In this document: positions 1 to 9,762 of the stretch, one piece after another | How the letters are laid out: each line of letters opens with the position of its first letter | Numbering within the stretch: the first letter of the stretch is position 1 | NCBI GenBank assembly: GCA_002471225.1 | Contig: DKPO01000037.1 | Span: forward strand, 1-46,022 | Reading direction: 5' to 3' | DNA: 46,022 nt | From: Porphyromonadaceae bacterium UBA7332 | Lineage (GTDB): Bacteria > Bacteroidota > Bacteroidia > Bacteroidales > UBA7332 | The notes under the pieces: model-generated | Databases searched by the model: none | Seen by the model: only the letters and a program-made list of their open reading frames with translations | Told to the model about the DNA's origin: nothing | Translations under genes and position numbers: made by a program

Positions 1-2
1 GC

Positions 3-24
3 AAGTTTTTTGGAAAACTTTTTT
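3..24 (+). terminator. Possible hairpin terminator at window edge
   Basis: AAGTTTT (3-9) pairs with AAAACTT (14-20) around a TTGG loop, followed by TTTT. It could end a plus-strand gene lying left of the window. The stem is short and AT-rich, so this is a weak call. The rest of 1-176 shows no gene or convincing site. Confidence 0.3.
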
Positions 25-176
25 CGCTTAAAACGATCATAAAATACATATAATATTGATATACAGAAATATAACAGATGATGGAATTACATTATTTAAC
101 CAAATAACGATAATAACATTTCTCATTCTTGACTATCTCAATCCTCAAAACATAAATAGTAACTACATAAAGAAAG

Positions 177-890
177 TCAAACAAAACGCTCTCTTCTTTG
201 CAAATTCAGCATTGCTACTAATACAAAAATAATACTACCTATAGAAAGGACTAACCGATTCTTTAATATCAGATCATTCCAGATCGCAGGATTTATTCCA
301 TTTGGCTCTTTATATGGATTCAGAAAAATATCCCACATACTGTTTTCTATTATCCGGTTATTACTTAAAACAAAAAATAAAAGACCGATTACGATCATAA
401 TAACAGCCGTACCACTTCCACTTCTTACAATAGTCGAAAACATAAAAGCCAAATTACCTAAAAATAAAATAGGCAAAAGAACACTAAAGGACATATGAAG
501 TACGCTGACTTTATATAAAAGAACGGACCCTATTTGCGTAAACCCGATTAATAGTATTGTTACTAAAAGATATACAAAAATCAATCTGACTAACCATACT
601 TTAAAGCGATAGTTCGGAATGCCAAATATAATTTCCATCATCTTTGCATCTTCATCATTTTGTATACTAAAGGTAGTCGGATAAAATATCAATAAAATAC
701 CCGGAAACAACAATAAGCGATAAAGCAGTGCTGGTTCGAGCTTGGTTACATCCCATGCTGAAATAAACATGGTTCCTAAAAACACCAATAATGCAGTTAG
801 CAAAAACCATATAAATTTGTTTGCAAAAATGATTTCTGTATTGCACTTCACTAATGGTTTTAATATAGATAGTATATTTCGTATTCTCAT
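177..890 (-). CDS. ABC-2 type transporter permease, 237 aa
   Basis: An almost wholly hydrophobic protein with about six predicted membrane helices and no large soluble domain, the usual size and shape of an ABC-2 family permease. I chose the ATG at 890, which lies two bases after the TGA (895-893) of the upstream RND-ABC fusion gene; a TTG at 896 would add two residues and overlap that stop. The near-zero spacing implies translational coupling with the fusion gene, whose C-terminal ATPase has no other obvious small permease partner. I infer that it supplies the membrane channel for that ATPase. Last gene of the seven-gene operon. No substrate can be read from the sequence. The family call is from topology and context rather than a diagnostic motif. 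Confidence 0.7.
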   Translation of the reverse strand: MRIRNILSILKPLVKCNTEIIFANKFIWFLLTALLVFLGTMFISAWDVTKLEPALLYRLLLFPGILLIFYPTTFSIQNDEDAKMMEIIFGIPNYRFKVWLVRLIFVYLLVTILLIGFTQIGSVLLYKVSVLHMSFSVLLPILFLGNLAFMFSTIVRSGSGTAVIMIVIGLLFFVLSNNRIIENSMWDIFLNPYKEPNGINPAIWNDLILKNRLVLSIGSIIFVLVAMLNLQRRERFV

Positions 891-892
891 AT

Positions 893-3800
893 TCAAATAT
901 TCTTAAGCATACACAAATATGCATCTTCTAAATTAGGTTCTACTCTCACAGCTCCTTCATAAGGAGATTCTATAGAAATATACCGGACTTTAATCAAATC
1001 GTTATCCTGTATATGATGTACTACAAGACTTGTATCCAGCTTTGTCTCAAATTCTTCTACAGATATTGTAAATAACCAGACTTTATTCGTTGCAAAGTGT
1101 ACCATATCTTTAGGATTACCAAAATAACCCAGAGAACCCTTATTTATAATTGCAACCTGATTACACGAACTTGAAATATCTTCAATAATATGTGTCGAAA
1201 AAATAACAATTCGATCCCGACTCAATTCTACAAGAAGATTTCTGAATCGAATTCGTTCACGAGGATCTAATCCTGCTGTAGGTTCATCTACAACTAATAT
1301 CCGGGGAAGATTCAATAATATCAAAGCAATACCAATACGTTGCTTCATTCCACCGGAGAAAGATCCGATCTTTTTATCTTTTTTATCAAACATATGAACT
1401 GCCTTCAATACATAATCCAAACGATTCATTCTAGTTTCCGGATCAGTTATACCTTTCAGTATTGCTTCATAATTCAAGAAATCCCAAGCAGACATATTTT
1501 CATACATTCCAAACTCCTGAGGCAAGAACCCTATCAATCCCTGAATCTCTTCTCTATATTCTTTGGTATTAAATTCATTTATAAAAATTGTACCATAGCT
1601 CTGCTCTAATATTCCACATATAATACGCATAAATGTAGATTTTCCGGCACCATTAGGACCAAGCAGCCCAAACATTCCTGTCTTAATCTCAAAAGATACA
1701 CCCCGCAACGCTTTAAAGGGTATATGCTTTTTACCTAATACAGGAACACTCTTAACAATCTTATAATAGTTTCGGCGTATTCCGGCAAAACGTCCTGTCA
1801 ACCGTTCAATATTAATATTATTCGAGTATAAGTAGTCTGACGTTTTTATCACAGCCAAAGAAAGATACCAAAGGATCAGTACAAATACAATCAGTCCCGT
1901 TGAATAAGCCTTGTATCCGAATAGCAAACAAAATACTAAAGGCAATGTCCATTTACAAAGCTTTACTAATCTATTTTGCCATTTATTATTCAAACTTTTA
2001 TAGTATCGGTAATTGCTGATCTGATTAAGGAAATGCATTACCATCACATATAAAATAATCGAAAAGCTTAAGATCCAGAATGTACTTTCTAAAAAGAAAC
2101 AATTCAAATAAAACACAAATGCAGCTATCGCATATTGCCATGACCCTTTAACGAAATCCCATTTTGAATGATACTCATTATGCAATCCCAGCCTTTTTCT
2201 CAAAGCAACTCCACTATACCATTGCCTTATGAATAAAGAAGGACGATCATATACTTTCACCAGATTCTCAACACGAATCAATATTGAATCCTCCGGATTA
2301 ATCAGCTTTTCATTAGCTTTCCTTAAAGAATTCATTATAAAATAAGTTGTACCCGGAATTAATAATATCACCACGAAAAGGGCTACACATTGATAGAACA
2401 GGCCTGATACTCTTAAATAAATATACCATATTGCAAACAAGAAAATTACTCCATGCAATATATACGTCGATTTTTTTAATGTTGAATACCATTTTAATGT
2501 ATTTTCCAATCCCACACAAACGGTCGGAATCATTATTAAGGTTAGTAGAGCAGAACATGCTAAACCTCCGATAACCGTTATAGCAAATGGAGCGCCAATA
2601 ATGCCGGCATATTCAGTATCACCCATAGCAATAGGTAGCATAGCCACGATAGTAGTGACTGATGTGATTAAAATCGGGCGCATACGAGATACCCCTGCTA
2701 GTATCAATGCTCGATTACGTGACACTCCTCTATGCCGTAGGATATTGGAGTAATCAATCAATATAATTCCATTATTCACAACCACACCCAAAAGAATAAG
2801 AAATCCTGTAAGAGCATTCGCATTCATCAAGCTATTACCTGACAACGCCAGAGCTAAGAGAGAACCTATCGCAGCCAGTGGTATAGTAAATATCAAAACA
2901 AAAGGAGTAAAAACAGACTCAAAAACAGCAGCTAAAATCATAAATATCAGTATAAAAGCTGCAATAATCAAGAATTTAAAATCGGCAAATTCATCCTCCT
3001 CTTCAATCACTTCAATCGCAACGCCAACGGGAAGATTATAATTTGCGACAATCGATTTTATCTTATTATTATAATCATCCAATATTTCTTTTGATGCCTT
3101 ATCCTCATATTTGTATCCGAAGAATAACCCGATTTCCTTTTCTTTATTTTTACGTGTAATCGTTGAAACACCCTGCGATTTAAAAACTGTTGCTATTTCA
3201 TCAATCTCTTTAATCACACCGGAATTACTAACAATCTGTATTTGTTTCAACTCTTCGACACTTTTCTCTTTTAAATCCTTCTCTTCTTCTTGCTTTTCAA
3301 CATTCTCCCTGATAATGATATCATAATCTTTATCATCTATTTTAATCGAAGTCCCGCTTGAAAAGTTTCGATTCATAGACATAAGACCATTACCTATATT
3401 TGATTTATTGATTCCATATGAATCCAACAAAATCCCATCAAAAAGAAGATGTAATTCAGGCTGTCTACCCGAAGTGGACAGGTAGCTCCAACTTATAAAA
3501 TCGATATTACGCACTTGATATAACAGATCATCTCCAACAATTTGTAACATTTCATAATTGTTCCCTTTTATACGAATACCTTTCTGACTACCTCCAGCTC
3601 CTAACATTCGCATCATTTGAGACATACCATTCATCATTCCATTGGATTGATCTCCGGAATGAGCTTCTCTTGTTTTGATAGAAGTAACCCTGTTATAAGG
3701 TATCTTCTGAATCATCTCATCACGGATTATCGAAATTTTTCTTTTGCCGATTTTTTCAAAATTATCTTTAAGGAGCACCGTTATACTTGCTTTGTTTTCA

Positions 3801-5584
3801 GAAATATTCGAAATAACATCTTTAACTTCAGCAATCTCCATCAAACGAGTTTCATAAAGACTAATTACGGAATTGGTTTCTTCCAGGGTGCTTCCCATTC
3901 GTGTGGATAAATCTATGCCTATTGTATTCGATTTTACTGTTTTTACAGAAGATGATGATGTTGTTGTATTTACAGCAATAACAATGATTAATATAACCAA
4001 TGCACCTACAGATGTAGCAAACGGATTACGCATACATGTCTTAAGAAGCACCAGATAAATCTGTGTAGGACGCTGTGTTACTGCTATCTTTTCATAGAAT
4101 ACACTATTCCCCTTATTTGATCTAAGCATTAAAAATGTAGTCATCGGAACGAACAGCAACGCAACCAGTAAAGAAATACAAAGTGTGGAAATAATAGATA
4201 CACCTATCTGATATCCCAACATCTGAATTAAATAATTATCAGAAAAAACAAAAGGCAAGAAAACGGTTATTGTCGTCAATGTAGATGCAAATATAGACTT
4301 CCACACTTCCCTTGTCCCGTTAATAACAGCTTTTTCTGCTGAATAGCCTAACGCCGATAGGCGATAAATATTTTCCAGTACTACAATACTATTATCCAAA
4401 AGCATACCTATAGCCAATGCCATACCAACTAACGAGAAACTGTTAATGGATACTCCTAACGCATAGAATATATTAAATGCTGTCAGGATTGATAAAGGAA
4501 TTGATAATGCAATAATTATAACAAGACGCAAATTCTTTAAAAAGAACCAAAGAATAATCACAGCCAGAATTCCACCAACAATAGCAGACCAACTTATTTC
4601 TTTCAAGTTCTTTTCCATCACATCAGCCGTATTACTTTGAATAAAGATTTCTACCCCTGCAGGCTTCAATTCTTCATTCAACGAATCTATCTCTTCCTGA
4701 ATACGATGTGATAAATCAATCATATTACTTTGCGCATCATTTGTGATTGCACAAGATATAGCCTCTTGTCCATTTACCCTACTATATGATACTTCCTCCT
4801 TAAAGTCGAAAAATATAGTAGCTACATCTTTCAATAAAATTGAATTTGCTGCTACCACAATATTCTCCAACTCTGCTATATGTTCATATTCAGCATTTAC
4901 ATGCACATAAAGTTTCTGTTGATTCTCAGATACATTACCTACAAAAGTCCGTGACTGAGTATGATTACGTATACTATTACTTATTTGTTCAGGAGTTATA
5001 CCATAAGCCTTACAAACTTCTTTATCCAGACAAACCTCAATCGCCTTTTGTCTACCACCATAAATATTAACGGAAGCAACTCCGTCAATATTCTCCAATT
5101 GCGATTTCCCCTTTTCTTCAAAAACATTCCGGATACGATCCACACCTCCGTCACCACGAATCTGAAGCATAATGAAGTTACTCGTCATTGAAGCATCCAT
5201 TCCCTTCTGTACGATGGCTTTTACACCATCACGTAAAGAGGAGGAAATCGTATTTATCTTCTCCTGAAGTTTAATAGATGCATATTTAAGATTCGTCCGC
5301 TTTTTCAGTTTTATTTGTATATTTCCACCACCTGCATTTGCCGTTGATTCAATGGATTCGATACCATCAAGCTGACTTATTACTCCTTCGATTGGAATAA
5401 TTGCCTGATTCTCCATATATGAAGGATCCATCGTTTTTGAAGAAGATACCTGAACATATAAAACCGGTAGCTCTGCATTCGGCAATAATTCAAGTTTCAA
5501 CTCTCTATAGGAAATGTAACCCAATACAGCAAATGCCAGAAATAACATAAAAATCGTTATAACCCTATTTACTATAAACTTCAT
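893..5584 (-). CDS. RND efflux permease fused to an ABC ATPase domain, 1563 aa
   Basis: Residues 1-1025 form a complete RND (AcrB-like) subunit: TM1 at the N-terminus, a periplasmic porter domain, TM2-6 from about 331, TM7 near 518, a second porter domain, and TM8-12 from about 866. The TM4 motif is GMLLDNSIVVLEN, keeping one acidic relay residue (D397) where AcrB has two. Two extra helices follow (about 1036-1085), then an ABC nucleotide-binding domain: first strand with VKVYD at 1109-1113, Walker A GPNGAGKST at 1309, signature SGGMK at 1410, Walker B VVDEP (D1433) and H-loop STH at 1463-1465. Between VKVYD and ALRGV (1292) lie about 180 residues with roughly four helices. The frame is open throughout. 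The start overlaps the preceding RND gene by four bases (ATGA). The ATPase part resembles the operon's separate ATPase (shared GMFGLLGPNGAGKST and ERIRFRNLL). Substrate unknown. Confidence 0.85.
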   Translation of the reverse strand: MKFIVNRVITIFMLFLAFAVLGYISYRELKLELLPNAELPVLYVQVSSSKTMDPSYMENQAIIPIEGVISQLDGIESIESTANAGGGNIQIKLKKRTNLKYASIKLQEKINTISSSLRDGVKAIVQKGMDASMTSNFIMLQIRGDGGVDRIRNVFEEKGKSQLENIDGVASVNIYGGRQKAIEVCLDKEVCKAYGITPEQISNSIRNHTQSRTFVGNVSENQQKLYVHVNAEYEHIAELENIVVAANSILLKDVATIFFDFKEEVSYSRVNGQEAISCAITNDAQSNMIDLSHRIQEEIDSLNEELKPAGVEIFIQSNTADVMEKNLKEISWSAIVGGILAVIILWFFLKNLRLVIIIALSIPLSILTAFNIFYALGVSINSFSLVGMALAIGMLLDNSIVVLENIYRLSALGYSAEKAVINGTREVWKSIFASTLTTITVFLPFVFSDNYLIQMLGYQIGVSIISTLCISLLVALLFVPMTTFLMLRSNKGNSVFYEKIAVTQRPTQIYLVLLKTCMRNPFATSVGALVILIIVIAVNTTTSSSSVKTVKSNTIGIDLSTRMGSTLEETNSVISLYETRLMEIAEVKDVISNISENKASITVLLKDNFEKIGKRKISIIRDEMIQKIPYNRVTSIKTREAHSGDQSNGMMNGMSQMMRMLGAGGSQKGIRIKGNNYEMLQIVGDDLLYQVRNIDFISWSYLSTSGRQPELHLLFDGILLDSYGINKSNIGNGLMSMNRNFSSGTSIKIDDKDYDIIIRENVEKQEEEKDLKEKSVEELKQIQIVSNSGVIKEIDEIATVFKSQGVSTITRKNKEKEIGLFFGYKYEDKASKEILDDYNNKIKSIVANYNLPVGVAIEVIEEEDEFADFKFLIIAAFILIFMILAAVFESVFTPFVLIFTIPLAAIGSLLALALSGNSLMNANALTGFLILLGVVVNNGIILIDYSNILRHRGVSRNRALILAGVSRMRPILITSVTTIVAMLPIAMGDTEYAGIIGAPFAITVIGGLACSALLTLIMIPTVCVGLENTLKWYSTLKKSTYILHGVIFLFAIWYIYLRVSGLFYQCVALFVVILLIPGTTYFIMNSLRKANEKLINPEDSILIRVENLVKVYDRPSLFIRQWYSGVALRKRLGLHNEYHSKWDFVKGSWQYAIAAFVFYLNCFFLESTFWILSFSIILYVMVMHFLNQISNYRYYKSLNNKWQNRLVKLCKWTLPLVFCLLFGYKAYSTGLIVFVLILWYLSLAVIKTSDYLYSNNINIERLTGRFAGIRRNYYKIVKSVPVLGKKHIPFKALRGVSFEIKTGMFGLLGPNGAGKSTFMRIICGILEQSYGTIFINEFNTKEYREEIQGLIGFLPQEFGMYENMSAWDFLNYEAILKGITDPETRMNRLDYVLKAVHMFDKKDKKIGSFSGGMKQRIGIALILLNLPRILVVDEPTAGLDPRERIRFRNLLVELSRDRIVIFSTHIIEDISSSCNQVAIINKGSLGYFGNPKDMVHFATNKVWLFTISVEEFETKLDTSLVVHHIQDNDLIKVRYISIESPYEGAVRVEPNLEDAYLCMLKNI

Positions 5585-8500
5585 ATTGAATTTCTCCTTT
5601 TCTTTTTAAGATTCTCAAATGTCATATACAAGCATGGAATCACAATTAAACTCATAGCTGTCGAAGAGATTAAACCTCCAATAACAGCAACAGCCATAGG
5701 TGCACGAAGTGCTGCACCATCTCCAAAGCCGAAAGTCAACGGTAATAAAGCCAATATGGTCGTAATGGTTGTCATAAAAATAGGTCGTATCCTCTGTTCT
5801 CCAGCCTCTATAATAATATCTGTCAAAGATCTGTCTGTCAGTTTCAACTGATTCATTCTATCAACTAACAGAATTGAGTTATTCACCGCTATCCCTACAA
5901 GCATAACAATACCGATAACGCCCATAATATTCAGAGTTGTATTTGTTATAAAGAATCCTATTATAGCACCTACAACAGCCAATGGTATGGTCAACAGAAT
6001 AGTAAACGGATGCAACAAAGATTCAAATTGAGATGCCAGAACCATATAGACTAAAGCAACAGAAAGTAATAGAGCAAATAGCATACTATGCATTGCTTCC
6101 TTTCGTATTTGCTCCTGACCGCCTAAACTAACAGTATAATTCGCCGGGACATCTATTTGACTTAATGCATTATTCACGATCACAGAGGCTTCATCCAAGG
6201 AGATATTTTCATCGATATTAGCCATAACTTTACCTAAACGGACCTGATTATGTCGAATAATTTCTTTAGGTGAAACTGTTTTCTGTATCTGAGCAATTTC
6301 AGATAACAGAAATTCTTTTTCTCCCCCCTTGATTCGTATATTACTTAAATCTGTCAATCCTATTTCAGGCATATGTATTTCAATATTTCGGCTTTCTCCA
6401 TCATAGTCAATCATTCCGGAAGCCTTTCCTGACAATTGCTGTTTGATTTGTTCAATAACAGACGATATCGACAGATTGTACATGCCAGCCATCGTACGAT
6501 CAAGAATAATCGTTACTTCGGGATTTCCGTTTTCAATCGAAGTTGAAACATTATACAAACCTGATATCGTATTCAGTTGAGCTTTCACCTCCTCTGTCAA
6601 ACGTTCTATTTCTTTAAGTTCCTCTCCTTTGACCTCAACAACAACAGGACTTTCTTCTTTATCAAGCATACTACTTAAAATATTATCCTCTTGCTTATAG
6701 GTCACCTCAACTCCTTCAATTTCATCAGTCAAAGAAGCCAAACGATTTATCACCTCATCAGTATTAAGATGCTCATCTCTCAGCGTCACTTTCATAAAAG
6801 CTGTATTTTCACCATCAAATCCCGTTACATTGTCTCCTACTGTTTTACCTATGTGTGAATAAATAACATATGAAGAGTCTCTTGCAACCGAATGAATCAA
6901 ATGCTCAATACTTGCAACCGCTGAGGCCGTACGATCTATTTGCATTCCATCCTGTAGTTTCACCTCGATCGTAAAAGTTGAATTCCCAGTCTTTGGTATA
7001 AACTCTGATTTCAGAAAAGGAACACACATAAACGTAATAATCAATACCGCCAATGAGATTAATAAAACCAATCCTTTCTTAGCTAATACGACTCGCAAGA
7101 ATTGCCCGTATCGCTTAAATTGTATCGATGAATCATTATTTTGAACAACTTTCTCCGTCTTACGCCCGATTAACTTCGTGTAAAGCATCGGAATGATAAA
7201 TATCGCTATAAATAAAGAAGACAAAAGCGAAAAAGCCACTGTCCATGCCTGATCTTTAAATAACTCCCCTGATGCTCCATGTAAATAGACGATAGGAAGA
7301 AACACGACTATTGTTGTCAGAGTAGATGCTATTACAGCACTTGCAACCTGTGATGTACCTTCGATTGCAGCATCCTTCACATTCCCCTCTTTCTTTTGAT
7401 TTCTGAATATACTTTCAATAACAACAATCGCATTATCCACCAACATCCCGGCACCCAGGGCCAAACCTCCAAGTGTCATAATATTGAGTGTTAACCCGCC
7501 AAAATACATTAAATTAAAAGTTGCTACTATAGAAATCGGAATAGCTATACTTACGATTAATGTCGTACCAAAACGACGCAAGAAAACAAACAAAACGATG
7601 ATTGCAAGAACAATCCCCAATAAAGCTGTACTTTTCACATCATCAATAGAGCTTTTAATAAATGTACCCTGGTTGCTGATTACCTCGAATTCATACCCTG
7701 GTAAAGCATTCCCTATTTTATCTAATTGTTTGGTTACATTATCAACGGCATTAACTGTATTAAAATTGGCTTCCTTATATACCGAAAGGCCAATACATTG
7801 TTCTCCGTTCACCCGTACAATATTATCGGGCGTTTCATTGATAAAGTCAATTTCAGCCAAATCTTTCAGATAAATCGGAGCTTTTCCGATTTTTGATCCT
7901 TCAGTATCAGACTCCGTTTTTTCTATCGACCGGTATCCAACCACGATCTTTTCAAAATCTTCCAGATTCTTAAGATTGCTAACTCCTTTTACAATATATT
8001 GAAGCCCTAAATCTGTCACCTTTCCACCTGAAATACTTCGATTATTATCCTCTATTTTAGCCGCAATATCATTCACTGTTATATTAAACGCAGCTAATTT
8101 ATAGGGATCTGTTTCTATAATAAGCTTTTTATATTCCTGTCCGCTCAATTGCACATCGGCCACACCCTCCACGCGAATCAGTTCATTCCGCACATAGGAT
8201 TCCGCAACACGTCGCAATACAGACATGTCATCTACATTCGGATGCGAGATAGTGACAAGATAGATCGGAGCAGAATTAGGATTATTCTGAGTAATACTCA
8301 ACTCCTCTATTTCAGGATTCTGCGTATATCCGCCCAAAGCTTTTTGTAAATCCAGAAAAGCCTCATCCATATCTTTGCCCCAAGTATATTCGACAGTCAT
8401 AAAAGCACTACCGGCACGGATACAAGATGTTACAGACAAAATATCTTTTTGCCTGATTATCATAGATTCGATTCCTTTAATATACTTAGTCTCTATTTCT

Positions 8501-8673
8501 TCCGGAGGGCGATCTCCGGCATCCATTTCTATATAAAGCGTTGGATTATTTAATGACGGTAATAAATCCATCCCCAACCTATCGTATGAGATTTTCCCTA
8601 AAAGTAAAATCGCACAAACGATCATAATACCTGTAACGGGATTATTGACCGCAAATTGAATAATCTTTCTCAT
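5581..8673 (-). CDS. RND family efflux transporter permease, 1030 aa
   Basis: A normal-length inner-membrane RND pump subunit of the AcrB/HAE1 type. TM1 is at the N-terminus (MRKIIQFAVNNPVTGIMIV). Two large periplasmic regions (about 30-345 and 555-855) alternate with helix bundles TM2-6 (from about 348), TM7 (about 531) and TM8-12 (from about 859). The TM4 motif GAGMLVDNAIVVIES carries D413 as the single acidic residue in place of the Asp-Asp pair of AcrB. The C-terminal repeat has GIAVNNSILLVDRMN. It should work as a proton-driven trimer with the adaptor and TolC-like protein encoded just upstream. Its stop overlaps the start of the RND-ABC fusion gene by four bases, so the two pump subunits are likely made in fixed ratio and may form a mixed trimer as MdtB/MdtC do. 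Substrate cannot be read from sequence. Confidence 0.92.
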   Translation of the reverse strand: MRKIIQFAVNNPVTGIMIVCAILLLGKISYDRLGMDLLPSLNNPTLYIEMDAGDRPPEEIETKYIKGIESMIIRQKDILSVTSCIRAGSAFMTVEYTWGKDMDEAFLDLQKALGGYTQNPEIEELSITQNNPNSAPIYLVTISHPNVDDMSVLRRVAESYVRNELIRVEGVADVQLSGQEYKKLIIETDPYKLAAFNITVNDIAAKIEDNNRSISGGKVTDLGLQYIVKGVSNLKNLEDFEKIVVGYRSIEKTESDTEGSKIGKAPIYLKDLAEIDFINETPDNIVRVNGEQCIGLSVYKEANFNTVNAVDNVTKQLDKIGNALPGYEFEVISNQGTFIKSSIDDVKSTALLGIVLAIIVLFVFLRRFGTTLIVSIAIPISIVATFNLMYFGGLTLNIMTLGGLALGAGMLVDNAIVVIESIFRNQKKEGNVKDAAIEGTSQVASAVIASTLTTIVVFLPIVYLHGASGELFKDQAWTVAFSLLSSLFIAIFIIPMLYTKLIGRKTEKVVQNNDSSIQFKRYGQFLRVVLAKKGLVLLISLAVLIITFMCVPFLKSEFIPKTGNSTFTIEVKLQDGMQIDRTASAVASIEHLIHSVARDSSYVIYSHIGKTVGDNVTGFDGENTAFMKVTLRDEHLNTDEVINRLASLTDEIEGVEVTYKQEDNILSSMLDKEESPVVVEVKGEELKEIERLTEEVKAQLNTISGLYNVSTSIENGNPEVTIILDRTMAGMYNLSISSVIEQIKQQLSGKASGMIDYDGESRNIEIHMPEIGLTDLSNIRIKGGEKEFLLSEIAQIQKTVSPKEIIRHNQVRLGKVMANIDENISLDEASVIVNNALSQIDVPANYTVSLGGQEQIRKEAMHSMLFALLLSVALVYMVLASQFESLLHPFTILLTIPLAVVGAIIGFFITNTTLNIMGVIGIVMLVGIAVNNSILLVDRMNQLKLTDRSLTDIIIEAGEQRIRPIFMTTITTILALLPLTFGFGDGAALRAPMAVAVIGGLISSTAMSLIVIPCLYMTFENLKKKRRNSI

Positions 8674-8682
8674 AAGCTCTTT

Positions 8683-9759
8683 CTAACGCTCTACTTTTAC
8701 ATTACTTCTATCTCTCAATGTCTCAAATCCTCTTATGATCAAGTTATCATTTACATTTAATCCTTGCACAACCTCAATCTTATCCTCCTCCTCTAATCCT
8801 GTTTTGATAACCTTACGCACCGCTATGTTTTTTTCTACGACAAAGACATACTTATCGTTCTGTGAAGTTTGAATCACTTTTTTCGGAATTACAATCACGC
8901 TATCTGCTCTATCCACGATAATATCAGCTTTCACAAACATTCCGGGTCTTACCTTCAACGCCTGATTCTGAATTTCCATTTTCCCTTTATATGTTCTTGT
9001 TTCTTTATTGATAGCAGGAGATAATTGTGTCACCTCAGCTTTCAACGTATCTTGTTTCATTGTATAGTGAGTAATATGAGCCGGCTGTTGCATTTTTATA
9101 TAACCTATTGTGTTTTCCGGCAAATTAATATCCATATATAATTGCTCATAATTCATTAAAGCAGCTATTAGTTTTCCTTGTTCGATACGTGTATTAGCTG
9201 TATAATGTGGTAAATCAACAATAACTCCGTCAATAGGTGCAACGATCTGCATTTTTTCTAATTTCAATTCTGCATTTTCCAAATCATACTTTGCATTAGT
9301 AACCTTCACCTCTGAATTCTTCATATCATTCAAAGTCACACCTCCTTTTTCATACAATGCCTTTTGTTTGGTTTGTTCCTGTTTAGCTAATTCATAGGCT
9401 AATTTTTTAGAATCTATAGCTACACCATTGACATATTCTGCATCAGACAAAACAGCTATAACAGTACCCTTTCTTACCTTATCCCCCAACTTAAAAGGTC
9501 GGGATGTCACCGGATTCTTTTGCAGATCATAAATTCCGGACATCTCAGACTTCAGTTCAACCTCACCTTGCGCCAAAGCTGTACCTGATGTCGTTATATA
9601 TTTTGTTATGGGACTTTTAGTAAGTTCCAGAACAGAAACGGGAGTTGCAATATCATAATAATTCGGACGCTGGTTTGAACTACATCCGGTAATCAATAAA
9701 ACACTTACTATTAATTTGCTAACTGAGACAATCGATGACTCAAATCTATATGCTGCCAT
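8683..9759 (-). CDS. RND periplasmic adaptor (membrane fusion) lipoprotein, 358 aa
   Basis: HlyD/AcrA-type adaptor that would bridge the RND pump and the outer-membrane channel. The N-terminus is a lipoprotein signal with lipobox ITGC, placing the lipidated cysteine at residue 26. Next come a split barrel-sandwich (lipoyl-like) region, a helical hairpin at about 105-175 that is rich in Lys, Glu and Leu, the second lipoyl half (VAPIDGVIVD), a beta-barrel and a membrane-proximal domain ending near KVER. Only nine bases separate its stop from the RND gene, and three bases separate its start from the stop of the outer-membrane factor gene. It is the only adaptor in the operon, so it should serve both RND subunits. 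Confidence 0.9.
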   Translation of the reverse strand: MAAYRFESSIVSVSKLIVSVLLITGCSSNQRPNYYDIATPVSVLELTKSPITKYITTSGTALAQGEVELKSEMSGIYDLQKNPVTSRPFKLGDKVRKGTVIAVLSDAEYVNGVAIDSKKLAYELAKQEQTKQKALYEKGGVTLNDMKNSEVKVTNAKYDLENAELKLEKMQIVAPIDGVIVDLPHYTANTRIEQGKLIAALMNYEQLYMDINLPENTIGYIKMQQPAHITHYTMKQDTLKAEVTQLSPAINKETRTYKGKMEIQNQALKVRPGMFVKADIIVDRADSVIVIPKKVIQTSQNDKYVFVVEKNIAVRKVIKTGLEEEDKIEVVQGLNVNDNLIIRGFETLRDRSNVKVER

Positions 9760-9762
9760 AAT

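Noticed and set aside
7484..7873. 129-residue plus-strand reading frame opposite the RND gene
   Set aside because: Antisense to a conserved RND region; no promoter or motif.
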